Positions 22,413-34,361 of a stretch of 64,000 nucleotides of DNA are shown in pieces. Position 1 is the first letter of the stretch; each line of letters opens with the position of its first letter. Position numbers and translations under genes: made by a program. Source of the stretch: Congeria kusceri (lineage: Eukaryota; Mollusca; Bivalvia; Myida; Dreissenidae); NCBI GenBank assembly GCA_027627225.1, contig CM051027.1:43151618-43215617 (forward strand), in the 5' to 3' direction. The notes below the pieces were generated by a model. That model had not been told where the DNA came from, made no database searches, and worked only from the letters and a program-made list of their open reading frames with translations.

Positions 22413-23632
22413 GTTTTAGTATACAATGCATTTATTCATAGTCTATATAAAAACAATGTCTATTTGTAGATTGAATAGCCTCTACATTAGAATTTGGTAT
22501 AAATATTGTTGTGTTCCATTTAAACGCGTAGGTATAATTATATAGTTCTATGTTTTGTATGACAGAGTAGCTTTAAACACTATGTAAAGTCAACTCAACT
22601 GAACGTTCTATATGTTTTATTTTTCCAGCAAGGAACTTGACTAGCTTTTATAAATGTACAATGTCAAATATTCAATAAATGTAATGTTTACGAATTATAT
22701 ATGCTGAGTATTGCTGTTTAACTTACAATTTCTATAGATCTATATAGGTGCTTTAAAGCTGGCACCAGAGATTTTACTAAAATTGACTAGAGTTGTGTTA
22801 CTATGGATGGAATGGGGTTTTTTAACAAAGAAAATCTCCACTATATATACTTTTCTACAGGACACACTGTGTCCTGTGTCAAACGCACACGACACAGTGC
22901 GCCTGCAGCAATAAAAATTGTGCCGGACACAAGACTCAGTGTGCCTTTAAACAGGTGCTCAAAAGGAATGTTTCTAAATATAAGTACTATGAAGTCACAA
23001 TTGGAAATTAACAAATACAAAGACATATAACAATATAATAACCTCAAAGGTACGTTTTCTACTGCTAGATAAGTAATTCATAGTGATATTTAACTATTTA
23101 CTATGAAAAGAATGCTGGAGAAACTTTAAAACTAAGCCGACTATTAGTTGCCGCTAGGCAAAACTGTGCTAAACGGGCACAGTAAAAATCAAGATAGCTG
23201 CCGTTGCTTGCAAAACAGGAAGTGTTGAACTTTAAATGGAAAAATCTATGGATTAAAACAATTTAAGCTGTTAACATTCAGCAGAAATGTGCAAAGTAAT
23301 ATTTATAATTGATAGGCATTAGTAATTTATATGAATACTTATCTAAACTATGTTGATTTTATGAAATAAATGCCTAACTTCCAACCGGAACTTTTCATAA
23401 TTGAACAATAACAATGGAGTTACATAATAACATACAGAAAACTAATTATAGCCTAAACCTGTGATGCTAGTGTCTGGTCTGTAATATTTAAATGATCAGC
23501 ACTATTAATTATGTGACCAGGCTGGAATAAACAACATTTAAGAACATGAATAAGTAATTATGCAATAGATTAGACCCTAAGAAGATCCAAGGTAAACAAT
23601 TTGAATTACAATTAACAGTTAACAGTTATATA
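22413..23632 (-). other. AT-rich region; right part is probably the body of the gypsy 3' LTR
   Basis: On the minus strand the LTR starts at 23659 and must extend left of 23633. I could not find a convincing left end or a matching target duplication. A GC-richer block at 22855-22960 has repeated ACACTGTGTCC/GACACAGTG words in inverted orientation. No gene seen. Confidence 0.4.
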
Positions 23633-23680
23633 ATATGCTTATATTGCTGGGTTGTTACATTACCCCCCCCTGTCTTTCAT
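23633..23680 (-). other. Start of 3' LTR with polypurine tract
   Basis: Minus-strand GAAAGACAGGGGGGGGTAA (polypurine tract, 23678-23660) directly precedes TGTAACAACCC, the LTR start at 23659. This fixes element orientation and the internal/LTR boundary. Confidence 0.75.
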
Positions 23681-23895
23681 TGCAAACTCCTGTTGCCATG
23701 TATATAGCACATTGTTAATGTTACAAAAATGGAACGATTAAATATGAACTCTTCAAGAATGAACACTTAAAGATTGAACACTTTAACACTAGAATGTATC
23801 ATTTGTCCAAATAGTAAGTAAATTATTGATCATAAAGCTGCTCGTAATACAAATAAATTACTGAGCATGTAATTGTTTGTCACACAATTAACTGT

Positions 23896-24510
23896 TTACT
23901 TCTTGACACACTTGGATTCGCCTAATTTCTGTACAGTTACCTGCAGGTTTTTGATCGCCCTGCTATTCCACTCGACGGCAGACACCAGCTTTCCAATTGA
24001 GCTTTCAATTGTCTTCTCTATTTTGAATAAGGCTGTGGCCAGCATACTTTGCTCCTGACTGGGCTCACTGTCTGCCTGAGTGCCAGCAGTTTGGGTTGTC
24101 ACACGCCGGGGCTCGTCCAGTAGAGGCTTGCTGAGTCTTGAATTTGAAATTTGTAGCGAGGGGCACATTTTCGGCTGGCCAAATTCATTGCTGACCTGTT
24201 GGCTGTGGATAGTTGGCACACTACCCACAGTGAATGCCGCCCTGCTCACAGCACCACATGATGACGCTGGTGTTGGCTGATAAGCCGGGAACACCGTTCC
24301 TGAGCTGGCAGTGGAGGTGGCTGAATGGGGTACTGGAAATAGACTCTGAAACATATCGAATTGGTCCACATCGTCTTTTTCCACAGGTACAAACCTCTGA
24401 TACTCTGGCCTCATCGGGGTGTATGGCAGAGTTGCTCCAGTGGGGAAGGGACCACGGCACCACTAGATATGCTGGGGCCACGGTTCAGTAAACTCGCAAG
24501 TGCTTGCGGT
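23896..24510 (-). pseudogene. Accessory ORF 2 in the env position of the gypsy element
   Basis: The minus-strand frame 24414-23896 (172 codons) begins MRPEYQRFVPVEKDDVDQFD and ends with a helical, charged segment (MLATALFKIEKTIESSIGKL). An upstream segment (MTPQALASLLNRGPSISSG, from about 24510) is one base out of frame at about 24413, so the original ORF was probably about 205 codons. It is rich in Ser, Thr and Pro in the middle. No signal peptide or membrane segment is visible, so it is not an envelope protein. Family unknown. Confidence 0.55.
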
Positions 24511-24583
24511 GTCATCTTAACGTTGACTAGGTCGCCTGATTTCCTGGAATCTTGCTGGGCCGCCTCTTAATCGACACCCTCCC

Positions 24584-24889
24584 TTACCTCTCTGGGGTTA
24601 AGATTTCGATGAGGAACCTGCTCTGGTCCCCATCACCCTGCATGGCTGACATCACTGCATGTCTCCTGTAGTCTGTAACATGTTCAGTCAACGCCTCTCT
24701 TGTTGAACATCTGAACATACACAGCAAGCAATAATATGGCAACTGGTCGAGGGCAAAATGGTGCTTTTGCACATGGTCAACTATCCGGTAGCGCTCGTTA
24801 ACATGCGAAGCCATGTTGCGCCTACAGTGAATACAAGAACAGAACAGAGGTCTTTTCCTGGCTTTCTGTCCGTACTCCATGGCCTGCAA
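24584..24889 (-). CDS. Accessory ORF 1 of the gypsy element, C2H2-like zinc-finger protein
   Basis: A 101-codon frame directly downstream of integrase. It has two Cys/His clusters: CSCIHC followed by a distant HVQKHH, and CLLCMFRCSTREALTEHVTD followed by YRRH, the latter a C-x2-C...H-x5-H finger. A basic start (GQKARKRPLF) may aid nuclear entry. The stop overlaps a GTAAGG sequence, so splicing into accessory ORF 2 is conceivable. It is possibly a DNA- or RNA-binding accessory protein; that function is inference. Confidence 0.55.
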   Translation of the reverse strand: MQAMEYGQKARKRPLFCSCIHCRRNMASHVNERYRIVDHVQKHHFALDQLPYYCLLCMFRCSTREALTEHVTDYRRHAVMSAMQGDGDQSRFLIEILTPER

Positions 24890-25149
24890 GTAGACAATTG
24901 GCTTGTTTCAACACATTGCAATTGATAGTCATTATAAAAAATTAAATCAGTTAAGTTTATTTAATGTTTATCAATGTTCTTTCCTTGCTGGTTGCCCTAA
25001 TTGAAAATTACTCAATAATTTTACTTTAGCCTATATATCCTTATTCCTGTTATGTGTTTCGCTCGCTTGTTTTGTTTATATTTAAATAGACGTCTTTCTC
25101 ACAGTATCTCATTCTTTCAGTCAAAACAACACACATTTACTCAGTTATG

Positions 25150-26186
25150 ATATATAACAACACTTCACTAGGCACTACATTTTCTTCATGTGCTTTTGAA
25201 CAGATATAATCCACTTAGGGACTTTATCGCCACAATAGGGTTTTAATTTGTTGTGATGGAGTAGCTTTTGTGTGCCGGCCTTGTCTAGCTGAATGGTGAA
25301 AATGTCTTCGGAGACTTTATCCGTGATAACGAAAGGACCATCATACGCCTTCTCTAGTTTTGGTCAAACTCCCACTTTTCTACTCTCACTTTTCTACAGC
25401 AACCAGACCAGGTCACCAACCCCGTAGTGGTGTAATGCCATTCGTGCATCATATATCTCCTTACTTCTCTTGGACGCACTGCCTAGGTGGTTGCGGGCTA
25501 TTGCGTGAGCCTTATGCATGTGATCTTGCATCTCACTCACCGTTACACATACAGATTTTGGTGTGGCGTTCTAAACATTGGCGTGGCAATAGATGCGTCC
25601 GCTGGGAGTCATATTTCGCGCCCAATGGTCAACAGATTAGGTGTGACTCCTGTGGACTGATGTGGCGTTGGGCTGTTTGGTTTGGAACTGCAATAACTTC
25701 CACATACTTAGTGAAGTGGTCTGTCAACACTAGGATGTACTTATTGCCCCTTTTAGTTCTTGGTAGTGGACCCAAGAAATCAACTGCAAGTATATCCCAT
25801 GGTGCGCCTGCTTTAATATGACCCACAGGTGCTTTCGGTGTCTTTTGTTGTTTCTTATCCGACTCACAAGTGTCGCATCCTTTGATATACAATGCGATAT
25901 CTTCTTTCATTTCGAACCAGTAGAAGCTCTGAGTGATACGGTGGTATGTCCTCTTTACGCCCAATAGTCCCACAATCAGACTGTCATGCGCATCGTGAAT
26001 CACCTGCTTGCGCAGTACTCTTGGGACAATCAATTGAAGATAAGTGCCCGTGTGATCGAACTTCTTAAACGAGCAATACAGTGTTCCATTCACAAACCTT
26101 AAGCTGTCCCATAACACCAGGTAATGTCGTGTCTCGCCGCTACACGCATTTGTATCATGCGGCTCTGGTTTTAACCCGTCTCGCAT
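25150..26186 (-). pseudogene. Integrase of the gypsy element
   Basis: 26186-25629 encodes the HHCC zinc-binding part (HDAHDSLIVGLLGVKRTYHR ... CDTCESDKK) and the start of the DDE core (DILAVDFLGPLPRTKRGN, ILVLTDHFTKYVEVI). The frame then breaks. 25570-25165 resumes with VSEMQDHMHKAHAIARNHLG and a GPY/F-type end (YDGPFVITDKVSEDIFTIQL, HHNKLKPY). The end of the catalytic core with the last Glu is missing or scrambled, and a stop lies at about 25400. Confidence 0.85.
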
Positions 26187-26222
26187 AGACCTCCATATAA
26201 GGCTTATGTCTTCGTCTGCTTC

Positions 26223-27860
26223 TTAAAGTTTTGCTATTTCACCTTGCGTATACTTTCCAGCCCATGATTTAATGCATGATGAGGATGAGCTTTCGGCTAC
26301 AGGTGCTACTGGTTTCTCTCCTTCATTAGCCTCTATTACCCTGATTGGACTACCTCTTCCGTCATGGACATTTATCTCTTCTACTTTGTTGTCCAAGCTT
26401 GTTCTTTCAACGCTTTTATCTTGTTCATCCGATTCAGTTTTGCGTTGTTGACCTGACATCATCACTTCGGCCCTTCTACATATTGAGCATGGTCCACATT
26501 TCAACTGTTCATTCATTATAACTTGGTCACAATGACAGTCTCTAGGAGTTGGGCATCTTGATAATCCATCACAATGTTCATAATTTTTCCCTGGTCTGTA
26601 GGCTATTTCAAAGTCATAGGGTGCTAGGATTTCCAACCATCGTGACATTTTCCCACTCAGTTTGCGCATGCCGAATAGCCATACTAACGCTTGGTGATCG
26701 GTGCGAACAATGAAATGGCGTCCTAAAAGGTACTGTCAATAATACCGTACTAAGTATACGACAGCCAACAGCTCCTGCTTAGATATACAAAAAAAAATTC
26801 CGCCTTGCTCAAACTACGACTATTGTATGACAGCACTCTGTCCCTTCCTGATTGAATTTGGGTTAGAACCGCCCCTATCCCTAACCCTGATGCGTCAGTG
26901 TCTAATGTAAATACACCACCATCATTAATTGGGTACCCCATGATTTCAGGGCCCATTAAAATCCCTTTGATCTTGTCAAAAGCTTCTTCGCAGCTTGCTG
27001 TCCACTCAAATTTTGCATCTTTCTTGGTAAGGACAACCAAAGGTCTTGACAGTTTTGAAATTCTTTTGATAAAGCGCCTGTAGTAGGACCCTGTTGCAAC
27101 AAACTGCTTGACCTGTTTAGCGTCAGTGGGTCTTGGCCATTCAGCTATCTTTGCCACATTTGTGGGGTCTGGAAGCACGCCATCCTTGGTAACGATATGG
27201 CCCAGAAAGACAACTTCTGTTTGAAGCATGTGGCATTTACTGGGTTTTAGTTTCAAGCCCGCTTTGGTGATATAATCCAGGACTGTATCAACTCGTTGAA
27301 GATGCTGGTGGAAATCAACACCGAACACAATGACATCATCGACGTATAAAAGGCATATCTCCCACTGCAACCCTTGCAACACAAGCTCCATTGTTCGCTG
27401 GAAGGTAACACTGGCGTTATTTAGGCCAAATGGCATGCGTGTCATTTCGAAGTGGCCAACTTGCAAACAAATGTGCTCTTCGGGATGTCATATCCTTTGA
27501 AAATACCCACTGGTCAGATCAAAACTGCTGAAAAGTGCTGACCCTGCAACGGAATCAAGACAATCCTGGACTCTTGGGAGTGGAAAGCCAATTGGTTTAA
27601 CAAGTGCATTAACCCGCCTATAGTCTACACATGTTCTTACAGCACCAGATTTCTTCTTCACAAGCACAAAAGGTGAGGCCCATGGAAATGTACTTGGCCT
27701 TATTACACCTTTCTGAAGCAAATCCTCAATGGCTTTCTTTTCTTCACCTGCATTAGCTATGGGAACACGCCTAAGGCATTGTTTGACGGGTCTAGCATTA
27801 CCAGTGTCGATTGCATGTTCTGCTACATGTGTTACCCCAATGTCCCATTCGTCTTGAGAA
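26223..27860 (-). pseudogene. Reverse transcriptase and RNase H of the gypsy element
   Basis: The minus strand shows HAIDTGNARPVKQCLRRVP (RT entry), SPFVLVKKKSG and CVDYRRVNALVKP, FDLTSGYFQ, MPFGLNNASVTFQRTM, LLYVDDVIVFG (catalytic YVDD, about 27345) and FLGHIVTKDG. RNase H follows as LDTDASGLGIGAVLTQ and ends YRPGKNYEHCDGLSR. Frame breaks or stops occur at about 27480 and in 26670-26750. After RNase H there is a Cys-rich linker (CGPCSICRR) before integrase. The domain order and motifs are those of Ty3/gypsy pol. Confidence 0.9.
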
Positions 27861-28086
27861 AAAGTGTTACCATACTTCTTTAGTATGGAGTTCTTTCAGG
27901 TGTTCTGGTACCTTACTTTCACTAGCTTCATCAAATGACCCATTTTCAACCTGTATCGTGCTATGTTGATTTAGCTGAATTCTTCACACAGTGACTGGTT
28001 CGCTTTCGTTTGCATTACTTTCAGCGGTTGCCAGCACACTCACCACTCTTTCAGTCTTTCGGCTGTACCAATTTCTGCATCTCTTC

Positions 28087-28752
28087 TTACAAAAAGGGGT
28101 TCATCACCCTCATCTTGCATGTTGGAGAGCGGTTAATGTCAACCATGGTTGCAGCCATGACCAATGGGTACTTCTCTTTGAACGCCTCATTTGGTTCAAC
28201 TAAAAAGTCAGCAGGTAGATCATCATCCCACTCCAATCTGTCCACAAACACGTCAATTAGTGCCTCGGAATTCCCTGGGGTGCTTATATCATCTGCAACT
28301 GTGACCTTTCTAGCTTCACTGCACTTAGGTTTGCTGACACATTGTATTTCATAACCATCTATCACAATTATACCACGACTAAGTAACACGTCTGCTGGGT
28401 TGCCACTACTGTGCACGAAAACATCATAGCCCAGAAGAGCATCATCTTCTATATCTGCTACAATTATCTCCTGGAGTTTTTCCATCTTATCAAGCCTCAG
28501 TTTGAACATGCCCTTCCCCATTTCTTTAATGGGAGTCCCACAGGCCCCTTTCTAACACGTGCCCCTGCTAAGACTGGGTCTACTCTCCGTTGGCAATCTC
28601 TGGTATGCCCTCGTGGAGATAATCGTTCTAGATGCCCCTGTATCCATGGTTAATATGACTGGCTCCTCATTTATATTGCCATTTTCATACAAACCATCCC
28701 CAAGGTCACACAACCTCCTATCAAGGTCGACCTCTTCTGGCGCTCTTTTCAT
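28087..28752 (-). pseudogene. Aspartic protease region of the gypsy element
   Basis: ILTMDTGASRTIIS carries the DTGA catalytic motif. After a frame change near 28535 the sequence continues MGKGMFKLRLDKMEKLQEII and DALLGYDVF, the flap and C-terminal loop of retropepsins. A basic linker to RT follows. One frameshift breaks it. Confidence 0.8.
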
Positions 28753-28769
28753 GTTAAGGTTTACTTCTA

Positions 28770-29206
28770 ATTGGCCTTTGTCTTGATTAATACTATCTAC
28801 TCAGACCTCCCTTTGGCCGCAAGAGCTGGTCCCCTGGTGTTTAAAGGTGAATTATTTGTGGTATTTACTTGGTCTTTTACTTGTGTATTAGTGTCTACGG
28901 TCTCGTTCTGTTTCTTTGGCAAAGTGTCCCTTTTCGTGACAGTTATAGCACTCTGCATCTCTTCTCTTCATAACCGTTCTTGGTTTGGTTCTCATTGCTT
29001 CCAGGTCTTATATTACTTGGACTCAGTTTCCTTCTCTCTTCATGCCTTCGCTGTCGTCACTTACTCTTCTAGCTCCAGACCTATTTCTTCGAGAATCTTT
29101 GTTCATGTTCCGGATTTGTAGCAGATTCACAGCAAAGTAAACGGCTTCTTCAATGGTTCTTGGTTCCTTATTGAAATCCACTTCAAACCTGATGTCTTCA
29201 TCACAG
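28770..29206 (-). pseudogene. gag C-terminus of the gypsy element with a damaged zinc knuckle
   Basis: The minus strand reads TIEEAVYFAVNLLQIRNMN, a Ser/Arg-rich stretch and CYNCHEKGHFAKET at about 28909-28950. The last Cys of the C-x2-C-x4-H-x4-C pattern is replaced by Thr. Stops and frame changes follow. Its 5' part is lost at the 29207 deletion junction. Confidence 0.7.
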
Positions 29207-29233
29207 ATATGCTTATATTGCTGGGTTGTTACA

Positions 29234-29922
29234 TTATCAGTATTTCACAAGAAAAAACAATGATGCATATCATCATAAGGCGCGGGGAAACTATGAAAAG
29301 TCCATATGTTTAAGATATCTTAATTATGTAATGCCTTTACAATTAACTGATCTTACTGTCTCATATTTTTCATCCATAATTTTTTAAATCTAAATAATGT
29401 ATTCAGTATTTGTCAGCAAAATCAAAATTGAATAGAAATTACCTTGTTTGCAAGAAAATAATGACGAGAATGAATATGAGCGTTTATCATAAGCATTTAT
29501 ACTATGTGTGCGAAATAAAACACACGTCAGGGAACATTAATCGCAATTAAATATGATGATTTGAATTAATTTTGTGATAACAAAAACGTCAAGTTATATT
29601 TAATAGTGGTGAATTAGATTTATATTCCTTTGGGAAAATACGTCTAGAGCGTTTTTGTGTATAACTATTGTAGTTTTAATGCATTCATAAAACGCACTTA
29701 AAAAAAATTACTTAATTTAGATGAAATTAAATTACTATGTCCGAAGCTTACGCCAGTGTCTATTTATAGGAAGATGCTAAATCTATTTATACATTGAATA
29801 GCCTCTATAGGAAAAGATAAGAGAACATGCAATTTTAAATAATTATCAATAAATAGATGTACCAACCGTTGTTCAAATAAACATGCATGGTAAGTTTATT
29901 AATATAAGTAATTCTCCATTCA
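29234..29922. other. AT-rich spacer, nothing recognised
   Basis: A short phrase (ATTGAATAGCCTCTA at about 29794) is shared with 22472. No gene or repeat end identified. Confidence 0.5.
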
Positions 29923-30180
29923 TTATTATGCCCCCCTTCGAAGAAGTGGGGGTATATTGCTTTGCACCTATCTGTCGGTCGGTCGGTCAGATGGTCTGTC
30001 TGTCTGTAGACCATTTCGTTTCTGCACGATATCTAGACCTACGATCATTTAAGTTGGTATGCTGGTTATTTGGGAGAAACGGAAGACGCCTATTGATTTT
30101 GAGTTCAACAGGTCAAGGTCAAGGTCACAGGGGCTTGTAACATGAAATTTGTTTCCGCACGATATCTAGAGATGTTTTGG
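29923..30180 (+). repeat. G-family repeat fragment
   Basis: Starts TATGCCCCCCTTCGAAGAAG as at 14868, holds about one and a half core units and is truncated. Confidence 0.8.
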
Positions 30181-30590
30181 CCTATTTGATGTTTAAATCA
30201 AACAGAAAACAGGTATCCCTATATAATAGACTGTAAAAATAAATCCATAATTATACTCTATCTTTCTTTCAGCTTTTTATTGACTTTCTAAAGCATCAAC
30301 TTTAATTTCCTCCCCATGTGTTAATGTGCACATACAATATTAAAAAATCTCTTAACAATTGCACATATTGATGACTTGGCTGCAAGTCGGGGGGCATACA
30401 TGTTTTACAAACATCTCTTGTTAAAAACTTATTGTCTATCGTTCTCTGGATGCTTGTTAGAACGAATCAGTGTTGCTGACGTGTATAGTATTACCGGTAA
30501 TAGGCGAAGGTTAGTCAGCGAGTGTATTCTATGGAATGTTACCTATCGAATATACAATATTAACGGGGGATTTTCCCAAGGTCATGTTAC

Positions 30591-30782
30591 ACGGCCTGTA
30601 AACACTGGCATGTAAATTGAAAATGAAATTTGAGCCAATGCAACTTCTGAGTAGGGAGCTCAGAACTGGAAATGAGTCAAAAACATCAACAGAGTAAAGA
30701 GGTATGTCTGGATTTTTCCACATTGGCTCATTTTTTTGCATTTACCGCTAAAAAGAAATGGGGCCAATTTTTTACAGGCCGT
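30591..30782. mobile_element. Small fold-back MITE, about 190 bp
   Basis: ACGGCCTGTAAA (30591-30602) is inverted at 30771-30782, and TGAGCCAATG (30631) at 30721. The whole unit can fold on itself with imperfections. Superfamily and target duplication not determined. Confidence 0.55.
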
Positions 30783-30829
30783 GGTGGGGATTTCTTTTAA
30801 ACTAGCCGATGCAATGTTATGATTTATTC

Positions 30830-31210
30830 ATTCGGGACTACTGGCAGGAAATTTTCACAACATTTGATTGGATGTTGAGAAACGTCAGATAACGTATTTG
30901 CCCTTCACCGTCCGCATACATTAGTAGGAAGCATTTTAACATGCCTGTATCAATACCACTTGCACCTTTTGAGTAGAATATATCATCCATGTCATTGATA
31001 TACAAAGAAAACAGAATGGGGAACAAAACACTCGCCTTGTCTTAGACCTAAATGACTCTCAAATGCAGTTCCGATATCATTATGATGTCTTACTTTTGTG
31101 TACACATGAGTATACATTGCTTTTATAAATGTAAAACGTCGTCCTCGAATACTGAGTCTGTATATTCTGTACCAAAGATATCCCTTACAATGTAAAATGC
31201 CTTTCTAATG
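30830..31210 (-). pseudogene. LINE reverse transcriptase fragment
   Basis: The minus strand encodes FIKAMYTHVYTKVRHHNDIG, LGLRQGE, then after a frame break FPILFSLYINDMDD and CFLLMYADG. This is the non-LTR RT stretch from the RQGxxLSPxLF motif to the YADD box, where the last Asp is changed. At least one frameshift. Both ends truncated. Confidence 0.75.
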
Positions 31211-31359
31211 TAAACAAAACAACAATAAAATTGCTTATTTTAATTTAAAATATGTTATTAAATGGTGAAAGACTAATAGGTGTCAAAATCAGTACACATA
31301 ATGACTTTATATTATCGGAGACAGGGATACTTGACTTTTTAACTATGATAAAATGAATA

Positions 31360-31797
31360 TGATAAAGTACTGGTGGTCTGTGCTCCAGAACATAAATTCA
31401 TTAAAATGATATATAAAATTATGCTAGACGATAGTGAAAGTAATCTCCTAAAAACCAACTGGGCAAGTCAACTGAAATGTATTCCAAGTTCATTGGGATT
31501 CTATCAAGTCTGCTTGGCACACGGTGTCAGTGATCTCAATGTTTTTTTTTTCTGTGTTTAAGCAAAGAATTACTTACACTTTTGTACAAGGTGTAGAAGG
31601 ACGCATAAATGGCTATTCAAGGGCATTATTTTATAGAAATATCTTCTGTTTTGAACTTTAATTTTACCTTAAATGGGTTAACATCGAGAAGGGAAGGTGG
31701 AATAATACCGTTTGCCCTGCTCGCTAAGATGAATATCATCTTATTTTTTAATGTAACATCTACTCACAAACAAGACAAAAATACAATACATATATAA
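31360..31797 (+). pseudogene. LINE ORF2 C-terminal fragment, opposite orientation
   Basis: Plus-strand frames contain HKFIKMIYKIMLDD, TNWASQLKCIPSSLGF and VSDLNVF, then RITYTFVQGVEGRINGYSRA in another frame. This resembles the region downstream of RT in molluscan LINEs (NWAS...LK...LGF). Several frame changes. It lies close to the RT fragment but inverted, so a rearrangement or two separate insertions are possible. Confidence 0.55.
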
Positions 31798-31959
31798 TTA
31801 TATTATAGACATCACTCAAGCATGTCAAAAGCCACCAAGTTATTTTCCTCCCAGAATCCAAATACTATCAAGTTACTAGCTGTTTATGCATGTAGAGCTT
31901 TTGATATGAATAATACTGTCAGTACATGATGATTAATGCTATTTTATAAAGTTACATGC

Positions 31960-32295
31960 AGTACAGATCACGTTTATGAATACTGTGCATATTACTTTAA
32001 TGTTTAACTTAGATATAATTTTTGCAAAGAATGAGAATACAGTACCAATAACTTTCACGTATTACTTAAATATAAATTATTTTTGTAAAGCATGATAATA
32101 CAGTACAGATCACTTTATGTATTACTAAGATATAAATTATGATTGTAAAGCATGATAATACAGTACAGATTACTTTTGTGTATTACTTAGAGGCAAATCA
32201 TTTTTGTAAAGCACGAGAAAACAGTACAGAATACTTTTATATAGTAAGCGCAGATATATATAATGTATTTCTCTTTCTTAAAGCATGATAATATT
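31960..32295. repeat. Degenerate tandem repeat of about 62 bp, about five copies
   Basis: Units share TAAAGCATGATAATACAGTA followed by CAGATCACTTT and TATTACTTAGATATAAAT. Noncoding. Confidence 0.8.
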
Positions 32296-33050
32296 ATTTG
32301 TTCCTATTTGTATAATTGTTATTCATGATGACCATGGGCCATGTTAGCATTATTCGTTTTTTATATGCTACATTGTACAATTTTTGAATAAACTATATTT
32401 TTATTCTATTACATAAAATAAAAATATGTATATGTAATGCAAATATGTAATGAAAAATAGCACAAAACAAACCTTCCTTTGCAAAAAATAATCATTTTAA
32501 CGTGCAGTTTGAGCTTTATCTAGTTTAAGTTTGGACTTTATTCACACATTTTCTTCAAACAGTTTGGCTTTATCCATAAATGAGCATACCATTCCAAGAT
32601 ATAATTGATTTTAACCCAGAAACCACTACGGTGACAACTACTAAACAAGCGAATGCCCTTCTAGATAGATAATATCTCTACTCTGTAACGGTTAGTTCAC
32701 CAATATGTTGATTGAGATGCCAAAAATTAAATAAATACATACATTTTTTAAATATTTTGTATTTCCCCAAGACAATTTATATATTTCTTCTCGGAAAAAC
32801 GTAGATTTCTGGCTATACACTTAATGCATAATGGCGTTGGACATTACTTTATACATGTATACAACAATTTTGTATATATACTGACTAAAAAATATGTACC
32901 TACCTGTCAATTGCGGACGATATGTTTTCTCTGAAATTTGATTTATCATCTGCAAATTGGTTTACCGACTTACAGGGGGTGTTGCAGGAACATAACAGTT
33001 TTATTATATATTTTGAATGCATTCTGACATACAATGAATAAAATTGGAGC
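32296..33050. other. AT-rich spacer, nothing recognised
   Basis: No gene, splice pair or repeat terminus identified. Confidence 0.6.
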
Positions 33051-34361
33051 TTTTTAGCTCACCTGAGCACGATGTGCTTAAGGGTGAGCTATTGTGGTCA
33101 GTCTGTGTCTGGCGTCCATCGTCTGTCATCCACATTTTACTTCAAACAACTTCTTCTCTGAAACCACTAGGCGGATTTTAACCAAACTTGGCAGGAATGT
33201 TCCTCGGATGGTCCTTTACCAAATTCCTTCAATTTATTAAAATATATTGAAAACTAAGGTTGTCATGGCAACCAAAAGCTTAAAAACTGAAAAACTTAAA
33301 AAATCTTCTTGTCAGAAACCACTGGCTGGATTTGAAAATAGTTTTCACAGAAATGCTCCTTGGGTGACCCTCTACCAAATTCCTTCAAGTCATTTTGATT
33401 TGTTAAAAAACATGGCCACCAGGGGGTGGGGCAGTTTTCCGTATATGGCTATATTGAAAATTTTAAAAATCTTCTTGTCTGAAACCACTGGCTGGATTTT
33501 AAAATAATTTCACGGAAATGTTCCTTGGGTGATCCTTTACCAAATTCCTTGAAATTATTTTGATTCGTTAAAAAACATGGCCGCCAGGGAGGCGGCCCAG
33601 TTTTCCTTATATAACTATATTGAAAACTTTAAAAATCTTATAGTCTGAAACCACCGGCTGGATTGAAAATAATTTCACAGAATTGGTCCTTGGGTGACCC
33701 TCTACCAAATTCCTTGAAATCATTTTGATTTGTTAAAAAACATGGCTGCCAGGGGGCGGGGCAGTTTCCCTTATATGGCTATATTGAAAACTTAAAAAAT
33801 CTTCTAGTCTGAAACCACTAGCTGGATTTCAAAATAATTCAACAGAAATGCTCCTTGGGTAACCCTCTACCAAATTCCTTCAAATCATTTTGATACGTTA
33901 AAAAACATGGCCGCCTGGGGTGGCAGTTTTCCTTATATGGCTATATTGAAAACTTTTAAAATCTTATAGTCTGAAACCACTGGCTGGATTTCAAAATAAT
34001 TTCACAGAAATGTTCCTTGGGTGACCCTCTACCAAACTCCTTGAAATCAATTTGATTTGTTAAAAAACATGGCCGCCAGGGGGCGGGGCAGTTTTCCTTA
34101 TATGGCTATATTGAAAACTGTAACAATCTTCTTATCTGAAACCACTGGTAAATTTCAAAATAATTTCACATACATGTTCCTTGGGTGTCCGTCTACCAAA
34201 TTCCTGGAAATCATTTTGATTCGTTAAAAATAATGGCCGCCAGGGGGCGGGACAGTTTTCCTTATATGGCTATATTGAAATCTTAAACAATCTTTTTGTT
34301 AAAAACCATTATGATGCTTTACTCAGGTGAGCGACCTAGTGCCATATTGGCTCTCTTGTTT
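33051..34361 (+). repeat. Complete E-family element with seven core units
   Basis: Starts TTTTTAGCTCACCTGAGCAC and ends ACTCAGGTGAGCGACCTAGT, a hairpin remnant and CTCTTGTT. The core of about 160-170 bp contains GAAACCACTGGCTGGATTT, TTCCTTGGGTGACCCTCTAC and AACATGGCCGCCAGGGGGCG, repeated about seven times. The start and near-end words are inverse complements (AGCTCACCTGAG and CTCAGGTGAGC). Confidence 0.85.

Larger units (their letters stand above)
22720..29233 (-). mobile_element. Ty3/gypsy-type LTR retrotransposon, degenerate
   Basis: On the minus strand the order is residual 5' LTR (29233-29207), gag zinc knuckle, protease, RT, RNase H, integrase, two accessory frames, polypurine tract, 3' LTR start. 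PR-RT-RH-IN is the Ty3/gypsy order. The 27 bp sequence ATATGCTTATATTGCTGGGT + TGTTACA occurs at 23633-23659 and 29207-29233. On the minus strand it begins TGTAACAACCC, a normal LTR start. The 5' copy runs straight into gag, so most of the 5' LTR, the primer site and the gag N-terminus are deleted. The left limit is approximate. Confidence 0.8.

Noticed and set aside
25360..25821. Plus-strand 153-codon ORF
   Set aside because: Lies antisense to the gypsy integrase, whose motifs are clear on the minus strand.
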